The notes below the pieces were generated by a model. It was given only the letters and a program-made list of their open reading frames with translations. It searched no databases and had not been told where the DNA came from. Below are positions 1 to 8,541 of a stretch of 64,000 nt of DNA, one piece after another. A program made the translations under genes and the position numbers. The DNA is from JACKAQ01 sp965227145 (lineage in GTDB: Bacteria; Calditrichota; Calditrichia; RBG-13-44-9; J075), in the NCBI GenBank assembly GCA_965227145.1, contig OZ245730.1:3596001-3660000 (forward strand), read 5' to 3'. Numbering within the stretch: position 1 is the stretch's first letter; each line of letters begins with the position of its first letter.

Positions 1-606
1 ACGCGCGATATCGGCATCGGCTATCAGCTTCACTTTTACGCCGGCTTTGGCAAGCCGTTTAGCCATCGCTGCGCCTTCGTTCAGCGGACGGCTTTCTGTG
101 CAAATCACCCGGAACCGTTTTTTCTGTTTGCGGGCTGCCATCAAAATGGATTCGACAACACTGCTGGAGGAATGAGTGAGCACTGAGTGATGTTCGAGGA
201 TCAAACGGCAGCCAAATTTGGCGACGTTGGCGGCGTTTTTTACACCTTGTGCCCGAATCCGCGTAATTTCATCCAGCGTGGATTGTTTGATGACGTCGAT
301 ATCTTTTTGTTCTTTGGGGATATCCTGAATAAATTTCAGGACATTAAATGTGCGGTTGTAAATTAGCGCCATCAGCGGTTTTGCCCGCACCAGCGCATTT
401 CGCAATTTGGAAAGCGCCTGAATCAGCTCGGTACGGTTGCGATACAGTTGCTTCTGGACAAATTCTTCCACAACATCCAGCGCGATATTTGCCAGAAAAA
501 TAGAACCGTGCGTTGAATCATCACGAATTTTGGCAACATCATCCCGCCAGTATTCGATCTCGAGATTGTCGTCTTGTTCGTCGAATTGTTCATCCAATAT
601 TGACAT
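1..606 (-). CDS. eIF-2B alpha/beta/delta family protein (3' end outside window)
   Basis: The reading frame opens at ATG 604-606 and stays open to base 1, so the first 202 residues are visible and the C-terminus lies outside the window. The start overlaps the end of cutA by 17 bp. The N-terminus is helical and charged. From about residue 150 the segment ICTESRPLNEGAAMAKRL is the characteristic substrate-site stretch of the IF-2B family (translation initiation factor 2B subunits, methylthioribose-1-phosphate isomerase, ribose-1,5-bisphosphate isomerase). In bacteria such proteins are usually sugar-phosphate isomerases, but the missing C-terminal half carries the residues needed to choose between them, so no substrate is assigned. 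Confidence 0.75.
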   Translation of the reverse strand, partial: MSILDEQFDEQDDNLEIEYWRDDVAKIRDDSTHGSIFLANIALDVVEEFVQKQLYRNRTELIQALSKLRNALVRAKPLMALIYNRTFNVLKFIQDIPKEQKDIDVIKQSTLDEITRIRAQGVKNAANVAKFGCRLILEHHSVLTHSSSSVVESILMAARKQKKRFRVICTESRPLNEGAAMAKRLAKAGVKVKLIADADIAR

Positions 607-916
607 TGCTATCCACCCAGTTTAAGTAATCTTTTGACCCTCTATATATCGGAATAGCTAAAATTTCCGGGACTTCGTACGGATGAAGCTCGGTTATTTT
701 TGCTTCCAGATTATCGTATGCAACAACAGTAGTTTTGATAACGAGCAGCAACTCTGCATCATCGCAAATTTCGTTTTTCCATGAATAGACGGAACGCACA
801 TCTTTGACAATATTACAACATGCGGCGAGCTGTTCGCTCACCAGCGCAGATGCGATGGATTCGGCTGATTTGATATCGGGAACCGTGCAAAATATCATTA
901 AATAATTGGTTTCCAT
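590..916 (-). CDS. cutA: CutA1 divalent cation tolerance protein
   Basis: A 108-residue protein starting at ATG 914-916; a longer frame exists upstream but its extra 56 residues do not resemble the family. It matches CutA from end to end: N-terminal MIFCTVPD strand, the SEQLAACCNIV segment with adjacent cysteines, the VRSVYSWKNEI turn, and the C-terminal LHPYEVPEILAIPI motif. CutA forms small trimers built on a ferredoxin-like fold and has been linked to copper tolerance, though its biochemical role is unsettled. It sits downstream of ftsZ, beyond a strong terminator, and overlaps the following eIF-2B-family gene by 17 bp, so those two are probably cotranscribed. Confidence 0.9.
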   Translation of the reverse strand: METNYLMIFCTVPDIKSAESIASALVSEQLAACCNIVKDVRSVYSWKNEICDDAELLLVIKTTVVAYDNLEAKITELHPYEVPEILAIPIYRGSKDYLNWVDSNVNIG

Positions 917-1029
917 GGCGCGAAAAATAAGACGATGTGTCAGGTAAATCAAGCAGTTTATTGGGCTGATTACCAAATCAACGGAACCACTTTTTCGACC
1001 GGAAAAAAGGACGCTAGCCACTGGCATAC

Positions 1030-1060
1030 AAAACGGGGAAAAGATGGTGGCTTTTCCCCG
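1030..1060 (-). terminator. Rho-independent terminator after ftsZ
   Basis: A perfect 10-bp inverted repeat (cggggaaaag at 1034-1043, cttttccccg at 1051-1060) with a 7-base loop is followed on the minus strand by TTTTG. It lies 70 bases beyond the ftsZ stop and before cutA, so it probably ends the dcw transcript. Confidence 0.75.
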
Positions 1061-1130
1061 CGAATGTGTTGCCGTTCCTGGCATTCATGACCGTGCCGAC
1101 TGGCACGACGAGCAGAAAATAGTGTCTAAA

Positions 1131-2306
1131 TTAATCCATTTGTTTACGAAGGAATGTGGGGATATCCAAATCATCCAGATCGTCGGAACCCGAATTTTCC
1201 ACACGACGCATTCCGGCTGCAGGCGTTGCAGATTCGTCGGTGCGAATTTTCTTTTCACGCATAAACGTCGGCAAATCCAGTAACCGGGAAGTGGTAGCGG
1301 CGTTGGCATCCGTTTTGGTTGCCGGTGGCTGAATGACCACTTTTTCTTCGGTATTGAATCCGGTTGCGATCACGGTGATAAAAATTTCATCATTGAGTTC
1401 TTCGTTGATCACAGCGCCGAAAATGACGTTTGCGTCTTCGCCGGCTTCTTCGTAAATAATTGAGGTTGCTTCACTTACCTCATACAAAGACATATCCGTT
1501 CCGCCGGTGATATTCACCAAAACGCCGCGCGCGCCGCGAATGGAAACACCTTCCAGCAACGGGCTGGAGATGGCCTGCTGGGCAGCCTGAACCGCTTTGC
1601 TTTCGCCGGAGGCGTGTCCGGTTCCCATCAGTGCGTCACCCATTTCGGACATAATTGTGCGAACGTCGGCGAAATCCAGGTTGATCAAACCGGGAACGGT
1701 GATCAAATCGGAGATGCCTTTTGTTGCGTGCAGCAACACTTCGTCGGCAACTTTGAACGCATCCAACAACGGGGTGGATTTATCGACCACCGCAAACAGC
1801 CGCTGGTTGGGGATGACAATCAGGGTATCCACCTGACGGCGCATTTCCTGTATGCCGGCCTCAGCCCGCTGCAAACGTTTGATGCCTTCAAAATTGAATG
1901 GTTTACTGACGATACCGACGGTCAGCGCACCCATTTCTTTTGCGATTTCCGCGACAACCGGTGCTGCACCGGTACCGGTTCCGCCGCCCATACCTGCGGT
2001 TACAAACACCATATCCGCACCGGCGATGGATCGCTTCACTTCTTCACGGTCCTCATCAACCGCTTTGCGTCCGATTTCCGGATTCGCGCCCGCGCCCAAA
2101 CCCTGGGTCAGCTCTTTGCCGATCTGAATACGGGTTTGTGCTTTGTTCTGTTCCAGCGATTGGCCGTCGGTGTTAATGGAAATGAAATCCACACCGGACA
2201 ATCCTGCCTGAACCATCGTGTTGATTGCGTTTCCGCCGGCTCCGCCGACGCCGACCACCTTCAACTTGGCGTTCAGTTCTGCTCGTTCGTCAAACTCAAT
2301 GGCCAT
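1131..2306 (-). CDS. ftsZ: Cell division protein FtsZ
   Basis: 391 residues. The tubulin-like GTPase that polymerises into the cytoplasmic Z ring. The GTP-binding elements are clear: GGAGGNAINTM near residues 20-30 and the tubulin signature GGGTGTGAAP near 107-116. The T7-loop region GLINLDFADVRT is also present. The start ATG follows a strong AAAGGAGG. The C-terminus is unusual: the expected terminal FtsA/ZipA-binding peptide LDIPTFLRKQMD (380-391) is preceded by a near copy, LLDLPTFMREKK (342-353), separated by a short acidic and polar linker. It is the last dcw gene, 58 bp after ftsA, and is followed by a hairpin terminator. Confidence 0.98.
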   Translation of the reverse strand: MAIEFDERAELNAKLKVVGVGGAGGNAINTMVQAGLSGVDFISINTDGQSLEQNKAQTRIQIGKELTQGLGAGANPEIGRKAVDEDREEVKRSIAGADMVFVTAGMGGGTGTGAAPVVAEIAKEMGALTVGIVSKPFNFEGIKRLQRAEAGIQEMRRQVDTLIVIPNQRLFAVVDKSTPLLDAFKVADEVLLHATKGISDLITVPGLINLDFADVRTIMSEMGDALMGTGHASGESKAVQAAQQAISSPLLEGVSIRGARGVLVNITGGTDMSLYEVSEATSIIYEEAGEDANVIFGAVINEELNDEIFITVIATGFNTEEKVVIQPPATKTDANAATTSRLLDLPTFMREKKIRTDESATPAAGMRRVENSGSDDLDDLDIPTFLRKQMD

Positions 2307-2364
2307 GAATGCCTCCTTTTAGCGTAAAAGTTCCTTACCCATATTTTCAGCTCCTCCGTGAACC

Positions 2365-3597
2365 TTAAAAGAAACGCTTGAATATTTTCTTAAAGCTGCC
2401 TAACACATCATCCCATCCTGGTTCGTCATCCGTGCCGGCTAATAGTTCGTCATCGTGATATTTCGGTCCGTATAGGCAAAGCCCAACTGCGGTGCTGTAA
2501 ATCGGGCTTTTTACGGAATCCGTTAAACCGCCGAGATGTTTAGGTATGCCAAGCCTGACCGGCATTCCCCAAATCGATTCGGCCATTTCTGCAGAGCTTT
2601 CCAACAATGCTGCGCCGCCGGTGATTACGGCACCTGCGCCCATTAAATCCAGCAGTTCGGATTTTTGCATTTTTTGATAAGCCAATGTTAAAATTTCTTC
2701 CATTCGCGGGGCAACAATATCCACCAAAACTGATTTGGAGATACTCCGCGGTGCCCTTCCGCCAACGCCGGGAACGTTAATTGAATCCGTTTCCGTAATT
2801 GTCGCGCGGGAAACCGTGCCGTAGCGAACCTTGATTTTTTCGGCCTGCTCCGGTGGTGTGCGTAATCCGACGGCGATATCGTTGGTAACATGCTGTCCAC
2901 CCAACGCAACCACTGCCGTATGCTGAATATGCCCTTCGAAAAACATGGCGATATCCGTTGTGCCGCCGCCGATATCTACCAACGTTACGCCAAGCTGGCG
3001 TTCGTCGTCATCCAAAACCGCGAGGCTGGATGCCAACGGTTCCAGCACAATTTGCCGAACGTTGTAACCTGCCCGCTGCACGCTGCGCATAATATTTTGA
3101 GCAGATGTAACAGCCGCTGTTACAATGTGCACTTCCACTTCCAGCCGCACACCGGACATCCCGACAGGATCCGCAATACCATCCTGGTCGTCCACAATAA
3201 ATTCTTGCGGGATAACGTGAATAATTTCGCGGTCGATGGGCAACGCTAACGCTTTGGCAGCGCTGATAGCGCGATCAACATCTTCCTGGGTAATTTCGTG
3301 GTCATCCCGGGAAACGCCGACCATCCCTTTGCTGTTGATACTGCGAATGTGATCACCTGCAATACCGACAAAAACGGAATCCACATCCACGCCGGCCATT
3401 GCCTGCGCCTCTTCCATCGCTTTTTCAATCGCATGTACGGTTTTATCGATATTTACGACCACGCCTTTGCGTAAACCGTAAGATGGCGAGCTCCCGATGC
3501 CAACAACATTCAGCGTGCCGTCGGGATCTTCTTTGACAATTACAGCACAAATTTTGGTTGTGCCGATGTCTAATCCGGTAATAATTTTACCTTCCAT
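2365..3597 (-). CDS. ftsA: Cell division protein FtsA
   Basis: 410 residues, actin-like ATPase that tethers FtsZ filaments to the inner membrane. It shows the N-terminal phosphate-1 motif GLDIGTTKICAVI (8-20), the family-specific 1C domain region around residues 85-160, and the phosphate-2 motif VDIGGGTTDIA (207-217). The C-terminus ends in an acidic stretch and the amphipathic segment GSFKKIFKRFF, the expected membrane-targeting helix. Length and layout are normal for the family. It lies between ftsQ (33 bp upstream) and ftsZ, the canonical order. Confidence 0.97.
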   Translation of the reverse strand: MEGKIITGLDIGTTKICAVIVKEDPDGTLNVVGIGSSPSYGLRKGVVVNIDKTVHAIEKAMEEAQAMAGVDVDSVFVGIAGDHIRSINSKGMVGVSRDDHEITQEDVDRAISAAKALALPIDREIIHVIPQEFIVDDQDGIADPVGMSGVRLEVEVHIVTAAVTSAQNIMRSVQRAGYNVRQIVLEPLASSLAVLDDDERQLGVTLVDIGGGTTDIAMFFEGHIQHTAVVALGGQHVTNDIAVGLRTPPEQAEKIKVRYGTVSRATITETDSINVPGVGGRAPRSISKSVLVDIVAPRMEEILTLAYQKMQKSELLDLMGAGAVITGGAALLESSAEMAESIWGMPVRLGIPKHLGGLTDSVKSPIYSTAVGLCLYGPKYHDDELLAGTDDEPGWDDVLGSFKKIFKRFF

Positions 3598-3630
3598 TGA
3601 TGCTCAACTCTTTGATTTTTCTTCTGTTAC

Positions 3631-4398
3631 TTAACTTTTATTTTGAACAATTACACGATCGGCAAACGTTAAATCGATCGTTCGGATTGTAGGTAACCGA
3701 TCCATAATCGGTTGTTTGCTGAGCAGCTCGCTTAACAGATAAATGCGTTGGTAGTAGTCAGTAGTGCCTAATTTGACCCGAGCAGCGCCTTTTACCAGCA
3801 CCAGCTCCGGGGTTTTTTGATCGCGGAAATTAATTTCGGAAATGAATGAAACGAGAGAAGCGTCCACTTCGCGGATTTTACGAACCAATTGAATAGCTGC
3901 CAAAATAGCTGTGCTATCTTTTTCGATTGCTTTTTTGGAAAGCCCCGTAATGATGGGGAGTTTTCCCATAAGCATACGCGGCAGTTTTTGTAAGACCATC
4001 CCAGTTTCATCCACCATATAAACAGATTGATCTGCCAGGTAAAGAATTGGCTCGCGTTCCTGAACATCGATAAGAATTGACGAAGGCAAAACCCGCGAAA
4101 CACTTACACCGCGTAAGTACGGATTCTCCAACATCTTATCGGTAATATATGCTAAATTTACATCAAATATCGATTGATTCAGATCAACTTTTGCGAACGA
4201 TTGAATATTTTTTTCATCCTGATAACGGTTGCCGGAGAACTTGACAAATTCGACTTTAAAATACCCGCTGCGAATGGCAATTTGCTTCACAACAAAAAAC
4301 AATCCGTAGCCTGCAATTGCCAAAACGGCCACCCAAAAAATAATTTTTGGCGTCGGATACATCAATCCGGGCAAGCTTTTTTTGTTGTTAATTGCCAT
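3631..4398 (-). CDS. ftsQ: Cell division protein FtsQ/DivIB
   Basis: 255 residues. Bitopic inner-membrane protein of the FtsQBL divisome subcomplex. A short cytoplasmic N-terminus (about 15 residues) is followed by one transmembrane segment (about 17-37). A POTRA domain then starts near residue 47 (FKVEFVKFSGNRYQDEKNI) and a beta-rich FtsQ domain follows (VSRVLPSSILIDVQEREPIL). ATG is preceded by GAGG at good spacing. It begins 15 bp after murG; murC, murB and ddl, often found between these two genes, are absent. Confidence 0.92.
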   Translation of the reverse strand: MAINNKKSLPGLMYPTPKIIFWVAVLAIAGYGLFFVVKQIAIRSGYFKVEFVKFSGNRYQDEKNIQSFAKVDLNQSIFDVNLAYITDKMLENPYLRGVSVSRVLPSSILIDVQEREPILYLADQSVYMVDETGMVLQKLPRMLMGKLPIITGLSKKAIEKDSTAILAAIQLVRKIREVDASLVSFISEINFRDQKTPELVLVKGAARVKLGTTDYYQRIYLLSELLSKQPIMDRLPTIRTIDLTFADRVIVQNKS

Positions 4399-4413
4399 TT
4401 TACATCCTCAAAA

Positions 4414-5526
4414 TTAACTGTTTTCAACGAGCGAAAGTGCTGCGGCTGCTATATCTCTTGCGGCATTTGGGCGCGCCAACGGCAGCCATGCATCTTGTTG
4501 TTGCGCCAATAATTCAGGTTGATTCAGTGCGTTTTCAATCGCCGATTGCAACCGGGATTCCCACCCCTCCCCTTCCGGGATCATCGTTGCTGCACCGGCG
4601 GTTTCAATCATCCGTGAATTATGGATCTGGTGATCGCCCGCCGCAAACGGATACGGGATCAAAATCGCCGGTTTCTGAACAATCGCCAGTTCGGCCAGCG
4701 TTAATGCACCGGCACGGCAAATTACCAAATCTGCGGCTGCATAGGCAGCATCCATATCCTGAACATACGGCATAACCTTCACCCGTTCCGGGTCGATTGC
4801 GACAGTTTCTACAACCGATTGATACTGACTTTCACCGGTTTGCCATATCACCTGCAAATCGTATGTTTTCAATAACTTCGGCAGAAGATTTTGCATGGCA
4901 ATATTAATAGATCGTGCCCCCTGACTGCCACCAAAAATAAAAATAGTTTGGCGATTTTGCGCCAGTTTCCAAATGTCACGACCTTCATTTTTGCTCAACT
5001 TTCCCAAATCCTGCCTTACCGGGTTTCCGGTTACTTTCAACTTTTCAGCCATTTCCCGGAATTTTTCGATCGCTGCCGGAAACGCCAGACAAATTGACCT
5101 GGCATGTTTCGCAAGCAACCGGGTTGTGACCCCCGGATGCACATCCTGTTCCTGAATGAGCACCGGAACACCTCTTTTTGCCGCAGCAAACAGGATTGGC
5201 CCGCTCACATATCCGCCGGTGCCGATTGCAACATGCGGCTTAAAATTGCTGACAATTCGCCAACTGTTCAATAGACTGGACATCATTTTAAACGGAAACA
5301 GCAAATTTTTTAAGGTTAAGCTGCGGGCGAATCCTGATATCCAGATGGTTTTCATCGGGATGCCATATTTGGGCACGATTTTCGTTTCGATACCGTTTTT
5401 TCCACCCACATATAAAAATTGCGTAACTCCCTGTATTTTCAAAGCTTCGATAGTCGCGAGCGCCGGATAAACATGTCCGCCGGTACCACCGCCGGCAATC
5501 AGCACCCGTATGTTCGATCGCTCCAT
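4414..5526 (-). CDS. murG: UDP-GlcNAc--lipid I GlcNAc transferase MurG
   Basis: 370 residues, GT28 family. It converts lipid I to lipid II at the inner face of the cytoplasmic membrane. The N-terminal glycine-rich loop GGGTGGHVYPALA (11-23) is diagnostic. The C-terminal UDP-GlcNAc-binding half contains GGSQGARSIN, VICRAGALTLAELA and PYPFAAGDHQ, all family hallmarks. It starts 5 bp after the ftsW stop and is followed by ftsQ, so it is translated from the same message. Confidence 0.97.
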   Translation of the reverse strand: MERSNIRVLIAGGGTGGHVYPALATIEALKIQGVTQFLYVGGKNGIETKIVPKYGIPMKTIWISGFARSLTLKNLLFPFKMMSSLLNSWRIVSNFKPHVAIGTGGYVSGPILFAAAKRGVPVLIQEQDVHPGVTTRLLAKHARSICLAFPAAIEKFREMAEKLKVTGNPVRQDLGKLSKNEGRDIWKLAQNRQTIFIFGGSQGARSINIAMQNLLPKLLKTYDLQVIWQTGESQYQSVVETVAIDPERVKVMPYVQDMDAAYAAADLVICRAGALTLAELAIVQKPAILIPYPFAAGDHQIHNSRMIETAGAATMIPEGEGWESRLQSAIENALNQPELLAQQQDAWLPLARPNAARDIAAAALSLVENS

Positions 5527-5531
5527 TTTGG

Positions 5532-6674
5532 TTAAGCCTTTCGCAATGATGGCGTTGCAATTCGTGTCGGTTTTGGCGAACGTCGTGTCGCGCGCCGTGC
5601 ACGAACCGGCTGAATTTCACCGGCAATGTTCAGCATTAATCCCGCAAAAAAACATGACAAAACGAGCGCGGTTCCGCCATAGCTCACAAACGGCATGGGC
5701 AAACCTGTTGCCGGCATAATGCTCAATGTCACCATCATATTTATCATTCCGTAATACACAAAATGCGCTGTAATGCCAACAATCAGGTAACGATGAAAAC
5801 TATCCTGTGCCTGCAACGTCATTTTGACGCCCTGATACAAAATCACCGAAAATAAACCGGCGACAATCAACGTGCCGAAAAATCCCCACTCTTCACCGAT
5901 AATCGAAAAAATGAAATCTGTGTGCGCCTCCGGCAGAAAGAACATTTTTTGGGTGCTGTTGGCAAACCCGACACCGCTCGCGCCGCCTTTTCCCAGACTG
6001 ATCAACGATTGGTGAACCTGATAACCAATGCCCTGCGTATCTGCATTCGGGTTCAGAAATGAGATCACCCGTCGCATTTTATAGGGCGATGTAACCACTG
6101 CAACAATCAGTACCGGCACAGCCGCCAAACCTGTCAGAGCGAGGTGCGAAAGCTTTACCGGCGATACAAACAGGATGGTCAATCCGATCAGCAACAGCAT
6201 CGAAGCACTGCTGAAATCCGGCTGCATCAACACCAAAAGCGAAAACAACGCCAAATGGAACAGGTGCGGAAATAAGCCTTCGCTAAATTGCGACATTATT
6301 TTTTCTTTGCGACTGATAGAATCGGCAAAAAACAAAATGATTGCGAGCTTCGCAATATCAACCGCCTGAATTCTGATGATGAAAAGATTAACCCAGCGCG
6401 TACCGGCAATTGCCGCATACATCAGCAAAACACCGGCGATAACCAACGGAATCCATGTATAACCGCGAATTTTATTGACCGGTAAACTGAACGCGGTCAC
6501 CAACGCAATTAACCCCACAAACAGGTTGAGCAAGTGCCGTTTCAGAAAGTAAAAATGATCGCCGCTGATCGCTTCCGCATAAAACGGGCTCGAGCTGTAA
6601 ACCATAATGATGCCGATAAACATCAACCCAAAAAATGCGAGTACCAGTGGTTTATTCAACTGTCTTTTTTTCAT
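5532..6674 (-). CDS. ftsW: Lipid II polymerase FtsW (SEDS family)
   Basis: 380 residues, polytopic membrane protein of the SEDS family. It polymerises septal peptidoglycan together with FtsI. Recognisable features are the early YSSSPFYA segment, about ten hydrophobic segments, the FANSTQKMFFLPEAHTDFIF loop with its functionally important acidic residue, and PMPFVSYGGTALV near the C-terminus. The tail is arginine-rich (about 25 residues). Its ATG overlaps the stop of the MurD N-domain gene as ATGA, so its translation is probably coupled to that small gene. Confidence 0.95.
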   Translation of the reverse strand: MKKRQLNKPLVLAFFGLMFIGIIMVYSSSPFYAEAISGDHFYFLKRHLLNLFVGLIALVTAFSLPVNKIRGYTWIPLVIAGVLLMYAAIAGTRWVNLFIIRIQAVDIAKLAIILFFADSISRKEKIMSQFSEGLFPHLFHLALFSLLVLMQPDFSSASMLLLIGLTILFVSPVKLSHLALTGLAAVPVLIVAVVTSPYKMRRVISFLNPNADTQGIGYQVHQSLISLGKGGASGVGFANSTQKMFFLPEAHTDFIFSIIGEEWGFFGTLIVAGLFSVILYQGVKMTLQAQDSFHRYLIVGITAHFVYYGMINMMVTLSIMPATGLPMPFVSYGGTALVLSCFFAGLMLNIAGEIQPVRARRATRRSPKPTRIATPSLRKA

Positions 6675-7174
6675 GGCTGCGCTGGAAATTTTGAACTCGT
6701 TTCTATTACTTTATTATTTATCAAACCGGGCGGAGCGAAACTGGCGACATCTTCCATCTGCAAAAATTTTTCGGAAATGTCGATCGTTTCCTCTTTTTCT
6801 GCCCGCTGTTTTTTCTGTTTGTTCAATAATTTTACCATTTCGTCCGAACCGAGCACGGGAATACCCATTTTTCGTGCGCTGTTGATCACCTGAACATCCG
6901 ATTCGACGGTATTGCAGACAAATATGAGCTCTGCTGCCAGCACAATATCGCTGTGTCCGCCAAATTCCATCATCACGCCACGATTGGCCAGTTCGGTTAG
7001 CGTCGGGTTTGATTTGGGTTCCGGAATTTCGTTGCTCAACAAAATTTTTGCACCTTCTTCCAACAATTGCCCGACCAGTTCTGTGCTTTCCACTTTATCG
7101 TTTAAAATGGCAATATTTTTGCCCGAAAGTGAAAGTTGCACCGGATTTTTTGCTTCCTGCAAATCCTTTTTCAT
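6671..7174 (-). CDS. Stand-alone MurD N-terminal domain-like protein
   Basis: 167 residues in the place normally taken by murD (about 450 residues) between mraY and ftsW. Residues 17-115 align by pattern to the Rossmann-like first domain of MurD: SGKNIAIL at the first strand, EEGAKILLSNE at the second, then AAELIFVCNTVESDVQVINS and ARKMGIPVLGSDEMV matching the SPGV...A...GIPV.GE.EL region. The usual glycine-rich loop after the first strand is replaced by NDKVES. The frame then becomes a charged tail (KQKKQRAEKEE) with no GTNGKTT P-loop, central ATPase domain or C-terminal domain. A good GGAGG site precedes the ATG and the stop overlaps ftsW as ATGA, so it looks like a maintained gene rather than debris. 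It cannot be a ligase. The family assignment is by eye. Confidence 0.7.
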   Translation of the reverse strand: MKKDLQEAKNPVQLSLSGKNIAILNDKVESTELVGQLLEEGAKILLSNEIPEPKSNPTLTELANRGVMMEFGGHSDIVLAAELIFVCNTVESDVQVINSARKMGIPVLGSDEMVKLLNKQKKQRAEKEETIDISEKFLQMEDVASFAPPGLINNKVIETSSKFPAQP

Positions 7175-7225
7175 GATGAATCCTCCGCAAGTCCCTGCGT
7201 TAGTTTTGTATCACCTAAGTTAAAT

Positions 7226-7234
7226 ATTATATCA
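7226..7234 (-). promoter_or_regulatory. Candidate internal dcw promoter (extended -10)
   Basis: On the minus strand, TGATATAAT is a consensus extended -10 element 52 bases upstream of the MurD-like start, in the AT-rich 122-bp gap after mraY. No clear -35 is seen at 17 bp, which extended -10 promoters tolerate. It would let the MurD-like gene through ftsZ be transcribed separately from mraZ-mraY. Confidence 0.4.
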
Positions 7235-7296
7235 TGGTTACAAACTTATTACTTAGCCTTTATCGTAAAAATGTTTGCATAAATTTCGTAAAATTT

Positions 7297-8406
7297 TTAG
7301 CGAATTTTGAACGTTGTCAGCGTCATCAGCGCCAGCAAAATTCCGATAATCCAGAACCGCACAACAACCTTCGTTTCCGGCCAGCCTTTCAACTCAAAAT
7401 GATGATGTAGCGGCGCCATTTTGAAAAATCGCCGACCTTCGCCGAATTTTTTCCGGGTGTATTTGAAATAGCTGGTTTGGATGATCACACTCACCGTTTC
7501 TGCAACAAAAACACCACCAATGATAACCAGCAGAATTTCCTTTTTAATCAATACGGCGATGGCTCCGAGGGTACTTCCCAATGCTAATGATCCGGTATCT
7601 CCCATGAAAACCTCCGCAGGATGTGTATTAAACCACAAGAAACCCATCGCCGCACCAACAATTGCCATACAATAAACTGTTAATTCCCCGCTGCCGGGCA
7701 GGTGAACAATATTCAAATAATCGCTAAATACAACATTTCCACTAACATAGCTCATTCCGGCAAAAGCCAGCATCGCAATAGCGATCAATCCGGTTGCCAG
7801 TCCGTCCAACCCGTCAGTGAGATTCACCGCATTGGAGGTTCCGGTTATCACAAAAATCACCAACGGGATGTACAGAATGCCAAAATCAAATTCCCAGTTT
7901 TTAAAAAACGGGACGCTGGTATTTTCATTCAAACCGCTCGTAATAAATTCCGGATTAAAATAAATAAACGAACTCACGATTAACCCCAGGGTTATTTGAC
8001 CCGCCATTTTATAGCGTCCGATCAGCCCCCGTTTCATTTTTTTGATGACCTTTAAATAGTCATCGATAAATCCCACAACGCCCATCCAGAACGTGCACAA
8101 ACAAATCATCTGGATATAAAAATTGTTCAATTTTCCCCACAGAAAAACCGAGAGAAAAACGGCGCCCAAAATGATCAATCCGCCCATTGTGGGCGTGCCT
8201 TTTTTAGCTTGATGCGTTGCCGGGCCATCGGTGCGAATGGTTTCGCCGATTTGGTATTTCCGCAGCGCGTTGATGATTAGCGGACCGATCACAAAACTGA
8301 ACAGCAGCGCCGTAATTGCCGCAAATGCCGCCCGGACTGTGATATAGCGAAACACGTTAAAACCGCTTACGATATCGCGCATTTCAAATAGTAAATCTGC
8401 CAGCAT
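7297..8406 (-). CDS. mraY: Phospho-MurNAc-pentapeptide transferase MraY
   Basis: 369 residues, polytopic inner-membrane enzyme that moves phospho-MurNAc-pentapeptide onto undecaprenyl phosphate to make lipid I. The catalytic aspartates are present: FIDDYLKV (114-121), NLTDGLDGL (195-203) and the later FMGDTGSLALGS. PLHHHFELKGW near the C-terminus is the conserved histidine-rich cytoplasmic loop. The ATG has an AGGGGAA site upstream. The gene is separated by 135 bp from murF and 122 bp from the MurD-like gene, the two largest gaps inside the cluster. Confidence 0.97.
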   Translation of the reverse strand: MLADLLFEMRDIVSGFNVFRYITVRAAFAAITALLFSFVIGPLIINALRKYQIGETIRTDGPATHQAKKGTPTMGGLIILGAVFLSVFLWGKLNNFYIQMICLCTFWMGVVGFIDDYLKVIKKMKRGLIGRYKMAGQITLGLIVSSFIYFNPEFITSGLNENTSVPFFKNWEFDFGILYIPLVIFVITGTSNAVNLTDGLDGLATGLIAIAMLAFAGMSYVSGNVVFSDYLNIVHLPGSGELTVYCMAIVGAAMGFLWFNTHPAEVFMGDTGSLALGSTLGAIAVLIKKEILLVIIGGVFVAETVSVIIQTSYFKYTRKKFGEGRRFFKMAPLHHHFELKGWPETKVVVRFWIIGILLALMTLTTFKIR

Positions 8407-8541
8407 GCCAATTCCCCTGAAGCGAGTGGATCATCAGTTCCGGAACCTTTTTCCGGAAATTTTTCCCTTTTGAACCCTCTGATTTTCCACGAACAACTGC
8501 ATCCCTGTTTTTCGAACCAATGCGCGGAAGACTAAATATCG

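Noticed and set aside
1614..2327. Plus-strand 237-codon frame opposite ftsZ
   Set aside because: Antisense shadow of a strongly conserved gene, with His/Cys/Phe-rich composition unlike a real protein.
6671..7174. Small gene before ftsW treated as a murD pseudogene
   Set aside because: The frame is intact, has a strong ribosome site and overlaps ftsW as ATGA, and no remains of the other MurD domains are present, so it is listed as a gene.
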